In this document: positions 33,174 to 42,316 of the stretch, piece by piece | Position numbering within the stretch: position 1 is the first letter of the stretch | How the letters are laid out: every line of letters begins with the position of its first letter | Assembly (NCBI RefSeq): GCF_014268495.2 | Contig: NZ_CP077087.1 | Coordinates: 1,181,501 to 1,245,500 of the forward strand | Direction: 5' to 3' | DNA: 64,000 nt | DNA from: Pseudomonas monsensis | GTDB taxonomy: Bacteria > Pseudomonadota > Gammaproteobacteria > Pseudomonadales > Pseudomonadaceae | Made by a program: the position numbers and the translations under genes | The notes under the pieces: model-generated | Seen by the model: the letters and a program-made list of their open reading frames with translations, nothing else | What the model was told of the DNA's origin: nothing | The model's database searches: none

Positions 33174-34154
33174 TTATGCCGCGCCGTCGAGGAACTGCTC
33201 GGCGTAGTGGCAAGCCACCTGCCGGCTATCGAGTTGGCGCAACGCCGGCTCTTCCGTGCTGCAGCGCTCGGTCGCATACGGGCAGCGCTTGTGGAAAGCG
33301 CAGCCAGCGGGCGGGTTCAGCGGGTTGGGCAGTTCGCCGACGATCTTGATTTTCGGCTTGTTCGGGTCCGGGTGAATGGTCGGGGTCGCCGACAGCAGTG
33401 CCTGGGTGTAAGGGTGCAGCGGGCGCTCGTAGATGTCGTTTTTCGGGCCCAGTTCCACCGGGCGACCGAGGTACATCACCATCACGTCATCGGCCACGTG
33501 TTGCACCACCGCCAGGTTGTGCGAAATGAACACGTAAGCCGTGTTGAACTCCTGCTGCAGATCCATGAACAGGTTGAGCACCTGCGCCTGAATCGACACG
33601 TCCAGCGCCGAGGTCGGTTCGTCCGCCACCAGCACTTTCGGTTGCAGCATCATCGCCCGGGCCAGCGCAATGCGCTGGCGCTGACCGCCGGAGAACATGT
33701 GCGGATAGCGCTGATAGTGCTCGGGACGCAAGCCCACCTGCTTCATCATCGCCTGGACTTTCTCGCGACGTTCGGTCGCCGACAGGTTGGTGTTGATCAA
33801 CAAAGGTTCAGCCAGCTGATCACCGATTTTCTGCCGTGGGTTCAACGATGCGTACGGGCTCTGGAACACCATCTGCACGTCTTTGCGCAGCTGTTTGCGC
33901 TGGGCCTTGTCGGCACCGGCGACTTCCTGGCCGGCGATTTTCAAGGAGCCGGACGACGGCTCTTCAATCAGCGTCAGAGCGCGGGCGAGGGTGGATTTAC
34001 CGCAGCCCGACTCGCCGACCACGGCGAGGGTCTTGCCGGCCTCCAGCTCGAACGACACGCCGTTGAGTGCGCGCACGGTCGCATGGCCCTTGAACAGGCC
34101 ACGGGAGACTTCGTAATGACGGGTCAGGTCGCGGGCGGTAAGTACGACGGCCAT
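33174..34154 (-). CDS. dppF: DppF, dipeptide ABC transporter ATPase
   Basis: ATPase of 326 residues in the Opp/Dpp class. Walker A GESGCGKSTLARAL is near residue 50. The Q-loop is VFQSPYASLNPRQ, the signature SGGQRQRIALARAM, Walker B VLVADEPTSALD, and the oligopeptide-transporter C-terminal region has four Cys-type positions (CAFHKRCPYATERC). That C-terminal motif can hold an iron-sulfur cluster in DppF/OppF relatives. Its start overlaps the dppD stop as TAATG. It works as a heterodimer with DppD below the DppBC channel. Confidence 0.95.
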   Translation of the reverse strand: MAVVLTARDLTRHYEVSRGLFKGHATVRALNGVSFELEAGKTLAVVGESGCGKSTLARALTLIEEPSSGSLKIAGQEVAGADKAQRKQLRKDVQMVFQSPYASLNPRQKIGDQLAEPLLINTNLSATERREKVQAMMKQVGLRPEHYQRYPHMFSGGQRQRIALARAMMLQPKVLVADEPTSALDVSIQAQVLNLFMDLQQEFNTAYVFISHNLAVVQHVADDVMVMYLGRPVELGPKNDIYERPLHPYTQALLSATPTIHPDPNKPKIKIVGELPNPLNPPAGCAFHKRCPYATERCSTEEPALRQLDSRQVACHYAEQFLDGAA

Positions 34155-35122
34155 TACGCCACCTCCTGGTTCAGCGGGTAGAAGCAGCGGGCGAGGCTGT
34201 TGGCTTTCGGGTCAAGGCTCGGACGCTGCGCACGGCAGCTGTCTTGCACGTACGGGCAGCGCGGCGACAGCAGGCAACCCTGCGGACGGTCGTAACGGCC
34301 CGGAACGATGCCCGGCAGCGTCGACAGGCGCGAGGCGCCGAGGCTGTGCTCGGGAATCGCCTTGAGCAGCGCTTCGCTGTAGGGGTGCGCCGGGATGTCG
34401 AACAGTTGCGGCACCTGACCGACTTCAACGGCTTGCCCTGCGTACATCACGCACACGCGCTGGGCGGTTTCGGCCACGACCGCGAGGTCGTGGGTGATCA
34501 GTACCAGGCCCATGTTCTGTTCTTTCTGCAATGCCAGCAGCAGGTCCATGATCTGCGCCTGAATCGTTACGTCGAGCGCGGTGGTCGGTTCGTCGGCGAT
34601 CAGCAGTTTCGGCTCGCCGGCAATCGCCATGGCAATCGCCACACGCTGGCTCATGCCGCCGGACAGTTGGTGCGGGTAGGCGTCCATGCGGCTGGCGGCG
34701 CCCGGGATTTCAACTTTTTCCAGCAGCTCGATGGCGCGTTTGCGCGCTTGCTTGCCGGACATCTTCAGGTGCAGGCGCAGCACTTCTTCGATCTGGAAAC
34801 CGACGGTGTAGCTCGGGTTGAGCGCGGTCATCGGGTCCTGGAACACCATCGACAGGTCTTTGCCGACGATTTGCCGACGCTGACGATTGCTCAGCTTGAG
34901 CATGTCCTTGCCGTCAAAGCTGAGCGAGTCGGCGGTGACGATGCCGGGATGCTCGATCAGGCCCATCAGCGCCATCATGGTCACGGATTTACCCGAGCCC
35001 GATTCGCCAACGATGGCCAGTACTTCGCCCTTGTCGACTTTCAGGTCGAGGCCGTCGACAACGGGCGTCGCGGTCTTGTCGCCGAAGCGAACATTGAGAT
35101 TCTTGATTTCTAGCAGTGACAT
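34154..35122 (-). CDS. dppD: DppD, dipeptide ABC transporter ATPase
   Basis: ATPase of 322 residues with Walker A GESGSGKSVTMMALMGL, Q-loop VFQDPMTALNPS, signature LSGGMSQRVAIAMAIA, Walker B LLIADEPTTALD and a Cys-bearing C-terminal region (GCLLSPRCPYVQDSCR). The ATG at 35122 (MSLLEIKNLNVRF) follows GAGGAGATTCCC. A longer in-frame start at 35167 lies inside the dppC end and lacks a ribosome-binding site. Ten bases separate it from dppC, and it overlaps dppF by one base. Confidence 0.95.
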   Translation of the reverse strand: MSLLEIKNLNVRFGDKTATPVVDGLDLKVDKGEVLAIVGESGSGKSVTMMALMGLIEHPGIVTADSLSFDGKDMLKLSNRQRRQIVGKDLSMVFQDPMTALNPSYTVGFQIEEVLRLHLKMSGKQARKRAIELLEKVEIPGAASRMDAYPHQLSGGMSQRVAIAMAIAGEPKLLIADEPTTALDVTIQAQIMDLLLALQKEQNMGLVLITHDLAVVAETAQRVCVMYAGQAVEVGQVPQLFDIPAHPYSEALLKAIPEHSLGASRLSTLPGIVPGRYDRPQGCLLSPRCPYVQDSCRAQRPSLDPKANSLARCFYPLNQEVA

Positions 35123-35132
35123 GGGAATCTCC

Positions 35133-36059
35133 TCAGGCGGCGTTCTTGAGTTTCGGGTCCAGCGCATCGCGCAGGCCGTCGCCCATCAAGTTGATTGCCA
35201 GCACGCTGAGCAAAATGGTCAAACCAGGCAGGCTCACCACCCACCAGGCGCGTTCGATGTAGTCGCGGGCCGAGGCCAGCATGGTGCCCCACTCAGGGGT
35301 TGGCGGTTGTACGCCAAGGCCGAGGAAGCCCAACGCGGCGGCATCGAGAATCGCCGACGAGAAGCTCAGGGTCGCCTGCACGATCAGCGGCGCCATGCAG
35401 TTCGGCAGCACGGTGATGAACATCAGGCGTGGCAGGCCGGCACCGGCCAGGCGCGCAGCGGTCACGTAGTCGCGGTTCAGTTCGCCCATCACCGCAGCAC
35501 GGGTCAGACGCACGTAGGACGGCAGCGATACCACAGCAATGGCGATCACGGTGTTGATCAGGCCAGGGCCGAGGATGGCGACGATCGCCACCGCCAGCAG
35601 CAGGGACGGCAGGGCCAGCATGATGTCCATCAGACGCATGATGGTCGGGCCGATCATCTTCGGGAAGAAACCGGCGAACAGACCCAGCAGGATCCCCGGG
35701 ATCAGCGACATCACCACCGACGACAGGCCGATTAGCAGCGACAGGCGCGAACCCTGGATCAGACGCGACAGCAGGTCACGCCCCAGTTCATCGGTGCCGA
35801 GCAGGAACTGCAACTGCCCGCCTTCCAGCCAGGCCGGTGGCGTCAGCAGGAAGTCACGGTATTGCTCGCTCGGGTTATGCGGCGCCACCCATGGCGCGAA
35901 GATCGCGCAGAAGATGATCAGCAGCATGAACAGCAGGCCGGCCACCGCGCCCTTGTTCTTGGAGAAGGCTTGCCAGAATTCTTTGTACGGAGACGGGTAC
36001 AGCAGGCTTTGATCCGCGTTTGGGGCGGAAGTGGCTACTGAGGATGTTGGAGTGCTCAT
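35133..36059 (-). CDS. dppC: DppC, dipeptide ABC permease
   Basis: Inner-membrane permease of 308 residues with a cytoplasmic N-terminus (SPYKEFWQAFSKNKGAVAG), a first helix near residue 40, the periplasmic loop containing LLGTDELGRDLLSRL typical of DppC/OppC, and five more helices. The EAA-like loop is AARLAGAGLPRLMFITVLPN. The ATG at 36059 (MSTPTSS) is preferred over an in-frame ATG at 36101 that overlaps dppB. It is located between dppB and dppD in the operon. Confidence 0.94.
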   Translation of the reverse strand: MSTPTSSVATSAPNADQSLLYPSPYKEFWQAFSKNKGAVAGLLFMLLIIFCAIFAPWVAPHNPSEQYRDFLLTPPAWLEGGQLQFLLGTDELGRDLLSRLIQGSRLSLLIGLSSVVMSLIPGILLGLFAGFFPKMIGPTIMRLMDIMLALPSLLLAVAIVAILGPGLINTVIAIAVVSLPSYVRLTRAAVMGELNRDYVTAARLAGAGLPRLMFITVLPNCMAPLIVQATLSFSSAILDAAALGFLGLGVQPPTPEWGTMLASARDYIERAWWVVSLPGLTILLSVLAINLMGDGLRDALDPKLKNAA

Positions 36060-36069
36060 GGTATGGACC

Positions 36070-37080
36070 TCAGCGCTGATGACGGATGCGTGGGTTGGCA
36101 AAGCCGTAGAGGATGTCCACTACGAAGTTGACCAGAATCACCAGGCAGGCGATTAACAGGATGCCGTTTTGCACAACCGGGTAGTCCCGGGCGCCAATGG
36201 CTTCGATCAGCCATTTACCGATACCGGGCCAGGAGAAGATGGTTTCGGTCAGGACCGCACCGGCCAGCAGGGTGCCGACTTGCAGACCGACCACGGTGAG
36301 TACCGGAATCAGCGCGTTGCGCAGACCGTGCACGAACACCACGCGCGACGGCGACAGGCCTTTGGCCTTGGCGGTGCGGATATAGTCCTCACGCAGCACT
36401 TCGAGCATCGACGAACGGGTCATCCGCGCGATCACGGCCAGCGGAATGGTGCCGAGCACGATGGCCGGCAGGATCAGGTGATGCAGGGCATCAAGGAACG
36501 CACCCATGTCATCGGCCAGCAGCGTGTCGATCAGCATGAAACCGGTGCGCGGCTCGATGTCGTAGAGCAGGTCGATCCGCCCGGACACCGGGGTCCAGCC
36601 CAGGCTCACCGAGAAGAACATGATCAGGATCAGGCCCCACCAGAAGATCGGCATCGAGTACCCCGCCAGGGAGATACCCATCACCCCATGGTCGAACAGG
36701 GATCCTCGCTTGAGGGCCGCAATCACCCCGGCCAACAGGCCCAGGATGCCGGCGAACAGCAGGGCGGCCATGGACAGTTCCAGGGTCGCCGGGAAAAGGG
36801 AGGTGAACTCGGTCCATACGCTCTCACGGGTGCGCAGGGATTCGCCGAGATCGCCGTGGGCCAGTTTGCCGATGTAGTCCAGGTACTGGGCATACAGTGG
36901 CTTGTTCAGACCTAGGCGTTCCATTGCCTGAGCGTGCATTTCGGGGTCGACCCGACGTTCGCCCATCATCACTTCCACGGGGTCGCCCGGAATCATGCGA
37001 ATCAACGCGAAAGTCAGCAAGGTGATGCCGAAAAACGTGGGGATCAACAACCCCAGTCGGCGGGCAATAAAACTAAACAT
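36070..37080 (-). CDS. dppB: DppB, dipeptide ABC permease
   Basis: Inner-membrane permease of 336 residues. The family N-terminus is FIARRLGLLIPTFFGITLLTFALIRMIPGDPV, then six membrane helices and the loop RTAKAKGLSPSRVVFVHGLRNA that docks on the ATPases. The ATG at 37080 follows GAGGTACC. The gene begins after a 73-base gap holding a strong hairpin downstream of the binding-protein gene, a common way to keep permease expression below that of the binding protein. Confidence 0.95.
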   Translation of the reverse strand: MFSFIARRLGLLIPTFFGITLLTFALIRMIPGDPVEVMMGERRVDPEMHAQAMERLGLNKPLYAQYLDYIGKLAHGDLGESLRTRESVWTEFTSLFPATLELSMAALLFAGILGLLAGVIAALKRGSLFDHGVMGISLAGYSMPIFWWGLILIMFFSVSLGWTPVSGRIDLLYDIEPRTGFMLIDTLLADDMGAFLDALHHLILPAIVLGTIPLAVIARMTRSSMLEVLREDYIRTAKAKGLSPSRVVFVHGLRNALIPVLTVVGLQVGTLLAGAVLTETIFSWPGIGKWLIEAIGARDYPVVQNGILLIACLVILVNFVVDILYGFANPRIRHQR

Positions 37081-37112
37081 CGTGTGTGGTACCTCATCAG
37101 CCGGTTAGGCGT

Positions 37113-37143
37113 GCCCGGCTTCCCTGGGGTCAGGGAGGCCGGG
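37113..37143 (-). other. Hairpin between dppA and dppB
   Basis: CCCGGCTTCCCTG and CAGGGAGGCCGGG form a near-perfect 12-13-bp stem. On the minus strand no T run follows, so it looks like an mRNA-stabilising or partially attenuating stem rather than a full terminator. Confidence 0.7.
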
Positions 37144-37153
37144 AGTTTCTTAT

Positions 37154-38749
37154 CTACTTCACCTGGGTAGTGGCGAAGTTATTAGTGGTGAGAGGGCTGA
37201 TGTGATAACCCTCTACGTTGTTGCGCATTGCGGTAAACATCCGGGTGTGGGCCATGCTGATCCATGGCTGGTCCTGATTAAACAGGACCTGGGCTTGCTC
37301 GTAGAGTTTCGCACGTTCGGCCGGATCTACTTTAGCCCGTGCTTCGTCCAGCAGCGCCTGGAATTTCTCATTGCACCAGCGCGCGTAGTTCTCGCCGTTC
37401 TTGGCCGCTTCACAACTGAGCATAGGCGTCAGGAAGTTGTCCGGGTCGCCGTTGTCGCCCGCCCATCCGGCCGACACCATATCGTGTTCGCCGGCCTTGG
37501 CACGCTTGAGCATTTCGCCCCATTCCATCACGCGGATGTCGATCTTGATCCCGACTTTCGCCAGGTCAGCCTGCATCATCTGTGCGCCGAGCATCGGGTT
37601 GGGGTTGGTCGGACCGCCGCCGTTACGGGTAAACAGGGTAAACACCGTACCTTCCGGAACCCCGGCTTCCTTGAGCAGGGCGCGGGCCTTGTCCAGATCG
37701 CGAGGCGGGTTCTTCAGGTCGTGGTTATAACCCAGCAGGGTCGGCGGGTACGGGTTGACCGCAACCGAGGCGTTGCCTTTGCCGAACAGGGCGTTGACGT
37801 AGGCTTCCTTGTCGAAGGCGATGTCGATGGCCTTACGCACGCGCACGTCGCTCATGTATTTGTGCTGGGTGTTCATGGCGATGTACGAGACGGTCATCGC
37901 GTCCAGCTCGTCGACTTTCAGGTTGCTGTCTTTCTTGATGCTCGGGATGTCATCCGGTTTCGGATACAGCGCGATCTGGCACTCGTTGGCCTTGAGCTTC
38001 TGCAGGCGCACGTTGTTGTCGGTGGCGATCGCCAGGATCAACGCGTCGGCCGGAGGCTTGCCACGGAAGTAGTCCGGGTTGGCCTTGAAGCGCACCTGCG
38101 CATCCTTGGCATAACGCTGGAAGATGAACGGGCCGGTGCCGACAGGCTTGTTGTTGAGGTCGCCGGTCTTGTTGGCCTTGAGCAACTGGTCGGCGTATTC
38201 GGCCGGGTAGATCGAGGAGAACGCCATGGCGATGTCGGCCAGGAACGGCGCTTCGCGGCGGGTCAGGGTGAACTTGACCGTGTTGTCGTCGACTTTTTCT
38301 ACGCTTTTGAGCAGTTCTTTGAAGCCCATGCTTTCAAAGTACGGGAAGCCCACGCTCGACAGTTTGTGCCACGGGTGATTCGGGTCCAGCTGACGCTGGA
38401 AGCTCCAGACCACGTCGTCGGCGTTCATGTCGCGGGTCGGCTTGAAGTATTCGGTGGTGTGAAACTTGACGCCTTTGCGCAGGTGGAACGTGTAGGTCAG
38501 GCCGTCTTCACTGATGTCCCAGGATTCGGCGAGCGCCGGAATCACCTCGGTGGTGCCGGGCTTGAAGTCCGCCAGACGGTTGAAGATGGTTTCGGCCACC
38601 GCATCGGCAGTGACTGCAGTTGTGTACTGGACCATGTCGAAGCCTTCCGGACTGGCTTCGGTGCAGACAACCAAGGGTTTGGCCGAGACGCCGATGGCGG
38701 CGCTCAACAACGCGGCAGCGACGGCCGCACGTAGGGGAAGCATTTTCAT
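37154..38749 (-). CDS. dppA: DppA-type periplasmic peptide-binding protein (dppB-proximal)
   Basis: Solute-binding protein of 531 residues in the SBP_bac_5 family. The signal peptide (LPLRAAVAAALLSAAIGVSA) has no lipobox. Family motifs include VVCTEASPEGFD, AESWDISEDGLTYTFHLRKG, NADDVVWSFQRQLDP and GTGPFIFQRY. The ATG at 38749 has GAGGG upstream; the frame opens further to 38779 without support. It is cotranscribed with dppBCDF and corresponds by position to P. aeruginosa PA4502. Its sequence differs most from the three other copies at 40.4-45.8 kb, for example MVQYTTAVTADAV instead of the (P/T)xQYTxxTDxDA form. Confidence 0.95.
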   Translation of the reverse strand: MKMLPLRAAVAAALLSAAIGVSAKPLVVCTEASPEGFDMVQYTTAVTADAVAETIFNRLADFKPGTTEVIPALAESWDISEDGLTYTFHLRKGVKFHTTEYFKPTRDMNADDVVWSFQRQLDPNHPWHKLSSVGFPYFESMGFKELLKSVEKVDDNTVKFTLTRREAPFLADIAMAFSSIYPAEYADQLLKANKTGDLNNKPVGTGPFIFQRYAKDAQVRFKANPDYFRGKPPADALILAIATDNNVRLQKLKANECQIALYPKPDDIPSIKKDSNLKVDELDAMTVSYIAMNTQHKYMSDVRVRKAIDIAFDKEAYVNALFGKGNASVAVNPYPPTLLGYNHDLKNPPRDLDKARALLKEAGVPEGTVFTLFTRNGGGPTNPNPMLGAQMMQADLAKVGIKIDIRVMEWGEMLKRAKAGEHDMVSAGWAGDNGDPDNFLTPMLSCEAAKNGENYARWCNEKFQALLDEARAKVDPAERAKLYEQAQVLFNQDQPWISMAHTRMFTAMRNNVEGYHISPLTTNNFATTQVK

Positions 38750-38782
38750 CGATAACCCTCTGCAATCGGTTGAAGACAAAAA

Positions 38783-38823
38783 CCGAACGGCCGACTCATC
38801 ATGAGTCAGCCGTCGGTTGGCGG
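38783..38823 (-). terminator. Terminator of the opdP-type porin gene
   Basis: CCGACTCATCATGAGTC sits within a longer arm (CGAACGGCCGACTCA/TGAGTCAGCCGTCGG). On the minus strand it is followed by GGTTTTTG. It separates the porin from the next binding-protein gene. Confidence 0.75.
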
Positions 38824-38826
38824 TTT

Positions 38827-40239
38827 TTACAGGATGTTGAACGGAATGGTGGTCACGAGACGGAACTCGTTGATGCTGCCATCGGACTGGTTTTCGCTGG
38901 CGCGGTGAGCGGTGTAGGTACCACGGATGGTGGTCGCCTTGAGTGGGCCGCTCTGCACCGCGTAGGTCGCACCGATGCCGTATTCATAGTGGTGCTCACC
39001 GTCCATATTGCGTACGTCGTACGCAGTGCCGGTGTAGTGAGTACCGTCGATGCCCCAGCCGCGAGCCTGGTAGATGTTGAACTTCAGACCCGGCACGCCG
39101 TATTCGGCCATGTTCAGGCCATAGGCCACCTGGAAGGACTTCTCGTTCGGACCGTTGAAGTCGGACAGCAGGGAGTTGGCCAGGTAGATGCCGTTGGTTT
39201 CGTGCAGGTAGTCGAAGTACTCGTTACCGTTAATTTCCTGGTACGAGAAGGTCAGACTGTGGGCCTGGTGAGTCAGGCCGAACGACAGGGAGTAGGTGTC
39301 GTTGTCGATTTCACCCATCTCTTTTTTGCCGGTGTCGACGGTCTTGTAGTAGTTCAGGCCGGTGGTCAGGCTGACGATATTGCTGTCACCCAGTTCGTGG
39401 GTGGCGCCGAAGTAGTACTGGTTCCAGAAGTCTTCAACCTTGGAAGCGTACAGGCTGGTCTTCAGGCTTTTCAGCGGCTGATAGTTCAGGCCCACGATGC
39501 TGACGCGATCGGTTTCAGCTTTGTTGTTGGTGTACTCGGAGCGGAATTTGGACAGGCTCTCTTCGGTACGCGGCGATACGCGGTCGAAGCTGCCGGCATC
39601 GAACGACAGGTTGTTCAGCTCTTCGCTGTGCAGGCTGACACCTTCAAAGCTTGAAGGCAGCGCGCGGTTGCCGATGGTGTCGACGATCGGGGTGCTGAAG
39701 TTCTGACGACCGGCGGTCAGGGTGGTGTTCGACACGCGGAACTTGACGTTGGCCAGACCCAGTTTGCTCCACTGGCCTTCAGCGTCACCGCCTTCTTTGG
39801 TCAGCGTACGGTTGTTGCCTGCGCCTGGACGCGAGCCCGGTGCACCGCCGTTGTTGGAGGCCAGGTCCTTGCGATCACGCTCCAGGGCCACCGCGTTGTA
39901 CGCGGCCACTTCAGTGCTGACACCAACGGTGCCCTGCGTGAAGCCGGAGGTGTAGTTAACGATGGTGCCCTGTACCCAGTTGATACGACGATCAGTCGGG
40001 GTGGCAACGCCGTCCTTGCGGTAAGTGAATTTGCCGCCACGCTTGAGTTGTTCGTTGGCGTACCAGTTACGGGTGGTGCCGCTGATCGTGGAACCCTCGA
40101 GGAAGCCGGTGGCGTCAGCCTGGGCGCTCTTCTCGTTAACGGTTACCGGAGTGAACGCCTGGCTCTGTTCCTCGGCATACGCCGTGGCGGTGATGCTGCT
40201 GATGGCCAGGGCCAGTATCGCGGTGCTGCTCAGTTTCAT
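38827..40239 (-). CDS. opdP: OprD-family porin, OpdP-like (peptide uptake)
   Basis: Outer-membrane porin of 470 residues. The signal peptide is MKLSSTAILALAISSITATAYA. OprD-type motifs follow: GFLEGSTISGTTRNWYANEQ at the start of the barrel, RVSNTTLTAGRQ, and FNGPNEKSFQVAYGLNMAEYGVPGL near residue 360. The C-terminus, LVTTIPFNIL, ends the last strand. In P. aeruginosa the porin gene in this locus (opdP) serves glycine-glutamate and other dipeptides and can admit carbapenems. The position inside the dpp cluster supports the same role; the sequence alone only shows OprD family. AAAGGAGCTTCACCC precedes the start. Confidence 0.88.
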   Translation of the reverse strand: MKLSSTAILALAISSITATAYAEEQSQAFTPVTVNEKSAQADATGFLEGSTISGTTRNWYANEQLKRGGKFTYRKDGVATPTDRRINWVQGTIVNYTSGFTQGTVGVSTEVAAYNAVALERDRKDLASNNGGAPGSRPGAGNNRTLTKEGGDAEGQWSKLGLANVKFRVSNTTLTAGRQNFSTPIVDTIGNRALPSSFEGVSLHSEELNNLSFDAGSFDRVSPRTEESLSKFRSEYTNNKAETDRVSIVGLNYQPLKSLKTSLYASKVEDFWNQYYFGATHELGDSNIVSLTTGLNYYKTVDTGKKEMGEIDNDTYSLSFGLTHQAHSLTFSYQEINGNEYFDYLHETNGIYLANSLLSDFNGPNEKSFQVAYGLNMAEYGVPGLKFNIYQARGWGIDGTHYTGTAYDVRNMDGEHHYEYGIGATYAVQSGPLKATTIRGTYTAHRASENQSDGSINEFRLVTTIPFNIL

Positions 40240-40415
40240 GGGTGAAGCTCCTTTACTTTCTTTTTATGCCGGCTTTTTTTGGTATGCCGGTTTTTGGTTT
40301 AGAACTCGTTCACACATCGCAAACGTTTGCAAAAGGCCGGATTGGCGAATTTCGGCAAAGCGCTTGCGTGAAGGGGGTAGACGGCCCCCCTCAGCGTTGC
40401 GGCTATTCGGCTGGT

Positions 40416-42014
40416 TTAATCGATACCGACACCCGAGAACACGTTGCGGCCGAAGGGGCTGACTTTGAACCCTTCAACTTTGACGCTTAACGGTTGGTTG
40501 ACCGTCGAGTGGGCGACAGGCGTGATCGGCACTTGCTGCTTGAGCAATTGCTGTGCCTGTTTGTAGAGCGTGGTGCGCTGGTCGCGGTCGGTGACGACTT
40601 TGGCCTGTTTGATCAGCTTGTCGTACGCCGGATCGCACCACATGGAGTAGTTGTTGCCGCCAATGGCGTCGCAGCTGTACAGCGTGCCGAGCCAGTTGTC
40701 CGGGTCACCATTGTCACCGGTCCAGCCGATCAGGCTGATGTCGTGCTCGCCGTTCTTGGTGCGCTTGATGTATTCGCCCCATTCGTAGCTGACGATCTTC
40801 ACCTTCAGACCGATTTTCGCCCAGTCCGCCTGGAGCATTTCGGCCATCAATTTGGCGTTGGGGTTGTACGGACGCTGCACCGGCATCGCCCACAGGGTGA
40901 TCTCGGTGCCTTCTTTCACGCCGGCAGCCTTGAGCAGCTCTTTGGCTTTTTCCGGGTTGTAGGCGGCGTCCTTGATCGTATCGTCGTAGGACCACTGGGT
41001 CGGCGGCATGGCATTGACAGCCAGTTGTCCGGCGCCTTGGTAAACGGCGTTGAGAATCCCTTGTTTATTCACCGCCATGTCCAGCGCCTGGCGCACTTCG
41101 AGCTGGTCGAAAGGCTTGTGGCGCACGTTGTAGGCGATGTAGCCGAGGTTGAAACCCGGCTTGGAGATCAGTTGCAGTTTCGGATCGTTCTTCAGCGCAT
41201 CGACATCGGCCGGACGCGGATGCAGGGTGATCTGGCACTCGTTGGCCTTGAGTTTCTGCACACGGACCGAAGCATCGGTGTTGATCGCGAAGATCAGGTT
41301 GTCGAGTTTGACCCGGCTCGGGTCCCAGTAATGTTTATTACCGGTGTAACGAATGTTCGAGTCTTTCTGATAACTCTTGAACACGAACGGCCCGGTGCCG
41401 ACCGGCTTCTGATTGATGTCGCTCGGCTTGCCTTCTGCCAGCAGTTTGTCGGCGTATTCGGCGGACAGGATGGCCGCGAAGCTCATGGCGATGTTCTGGA
41501 TGAACGCGGCGTCGACGCTGTTGAGCGTGAACTCCACGGTCAGTGGCCCGGTCTTTTCGACCTTGGCGATGTTCTTGTTCAGGCTCATCCCGTTGAAATA
41601 CGGAAACTCGGTCGGATAAGCCTTACGGAAGGGCTGTTGCGGATCGAGCATGCGGTTAAACGTGAACAGCACGTCGTCGGCGTTGAAATCGCGGGTCGGT
41701 TTGAAATAAGGCGTGGTATGAAATTTCACGCCTTCACGTAGGTGAAAGGTGTACTTGAGACCATCCTCGGAAATGTCCCACTTGGTTGCCAGGCCTGGAA
41801 CGACATTGGTTGCGCCTTTTTCGAATTCCACCAGACGGTTATACAGCGGCTCGGCGGCATCGTTGTCCGTCGCCGTCGTGTATTGCGCGGTATCAAAACC
41901 AGCGGGACTGCCTTCGGAGCAGAACACCAGGCTGTTGCTGGCGGCGTAACTGGCGGACGTGGCGGCCAACAGGCCGGCGCCCAGCAATGCGGAAAAAACC
42001 AAGGTATGGCGCAT
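40416..42014 (-). CDS. dppA: DppA-type periplasmic peptide-binding protein, second copy
   Basis: SBP_bac_5 protein of 532 residues. The signal peptide is RHTLVFSALLGAGLLAATSASYA, then NSLVFCSEGSPAGFD. It shares long blocks with the next two copies (GVKFHTTPYFKPTRDFNADD, GTGPFVFKSYQKDSNIRYTG, ELLKAAGVKEGTEITLWAMP). The ATG at 42014 follows GAGGGAGCGTC. The frame is open to 42209, but those codons lie in the intergenic region. A 302-base gap on its 5' side contains the terminator of the next dppA gene and room for its own promoter, so it is probably regulated separately from dppBCDF. Confidence 0.95.
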   Translation of the reverse strand: MRHTLVFSALLGAGLLAATSASYAASNSLVFCSEGSPAGFDTAQYTTATDNDAAEPLYNRLVEFEKGATNVVPGLATKWDISEDGLKYTFHLREGVKFHTTPYFKPTRDFNADDVLFTFNRMLDPQQPFRKAYPTEFPYFNGMSLNKNIAKVEKTGPLTVEFTLNSVDAAFIQNIAMSFAAILSAEYADKLLAEGKPSDINQKPVGTGPFVFKSYQKDSNIRYTGNKHYWDPSRVKLDNLIFAINTDASVRVQKLKANECQITLHPRPADVDALKNDPKLQLISKPGFNLGYIAYNVRHKPFDQLEVRQALDMAVNKQGILNAVYQGAGQLAVNAMPPTQWSYDDTIKDAAYNPEKAKELLKAAGVKEGTEITLWAMPVQRPYNPNAKLMAEMLQADWAKIGLKVKIVSYEWGEYIKRTKNGEHDISLIGWTGDNGDPDNWLGTLYSCDAIGGNNYSMWCDPAYDKLIKQAKVVTDRDQRTTLYKQAQQLLKQQVPITPVAHSTVNQPLSVKVEGFKVSPFGRNVFSGVGID

Positions 42015-42275
42015 ATGACGCTCCCTCTTTTTTAGTGTTGTGCAATGCGCCGCAGTCTCATCCGGAGACGCTGTGGTCGCATTGAGCTCAATCCAGTGCG
42101 TACGGCAAGCCGGTGGCCCACGCAGAAACTGGTCGGATCCCGACGGTAGGGGCCGTGGGTCTGGCAGTAAATGCGTAATTGCCTGAATACTCGTAGGAAA
42201 AGGCGACACGTCCTATACCGCTGCGGTAATCCACGGCGGAATTGGCTGTAGGCAATTTCCTAACTTCCCGGCAGG

Positions 42276-42306
42276 AAAAACAACGGCGACGTTAAAAACG
42301 TCGCCG
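42276..42306 (-). terminator. Terminator of the third dppA gene
   Basis: GGCGACGTT and AACGTCGCC pair around a TTTTA-type loop, followed on the minus strand by GTTGTTTTTCC. It sits 11 bases after the stop of the 42.3-kb gene. The rest of the 302-base gap shows no gene. Confidence 0.85.
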
Positions 42307-42316
42307 TCGCCGTGCC

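Noticed and set aside
37202..38734. A 510-codon plus-strand frame opposite the dppB-proximal dppA
   Set aside because: Antisense of an unmistakable binding protein. A similar frame appears opposite the third dppA copy (42398-43786), as expected from shared codon usage.
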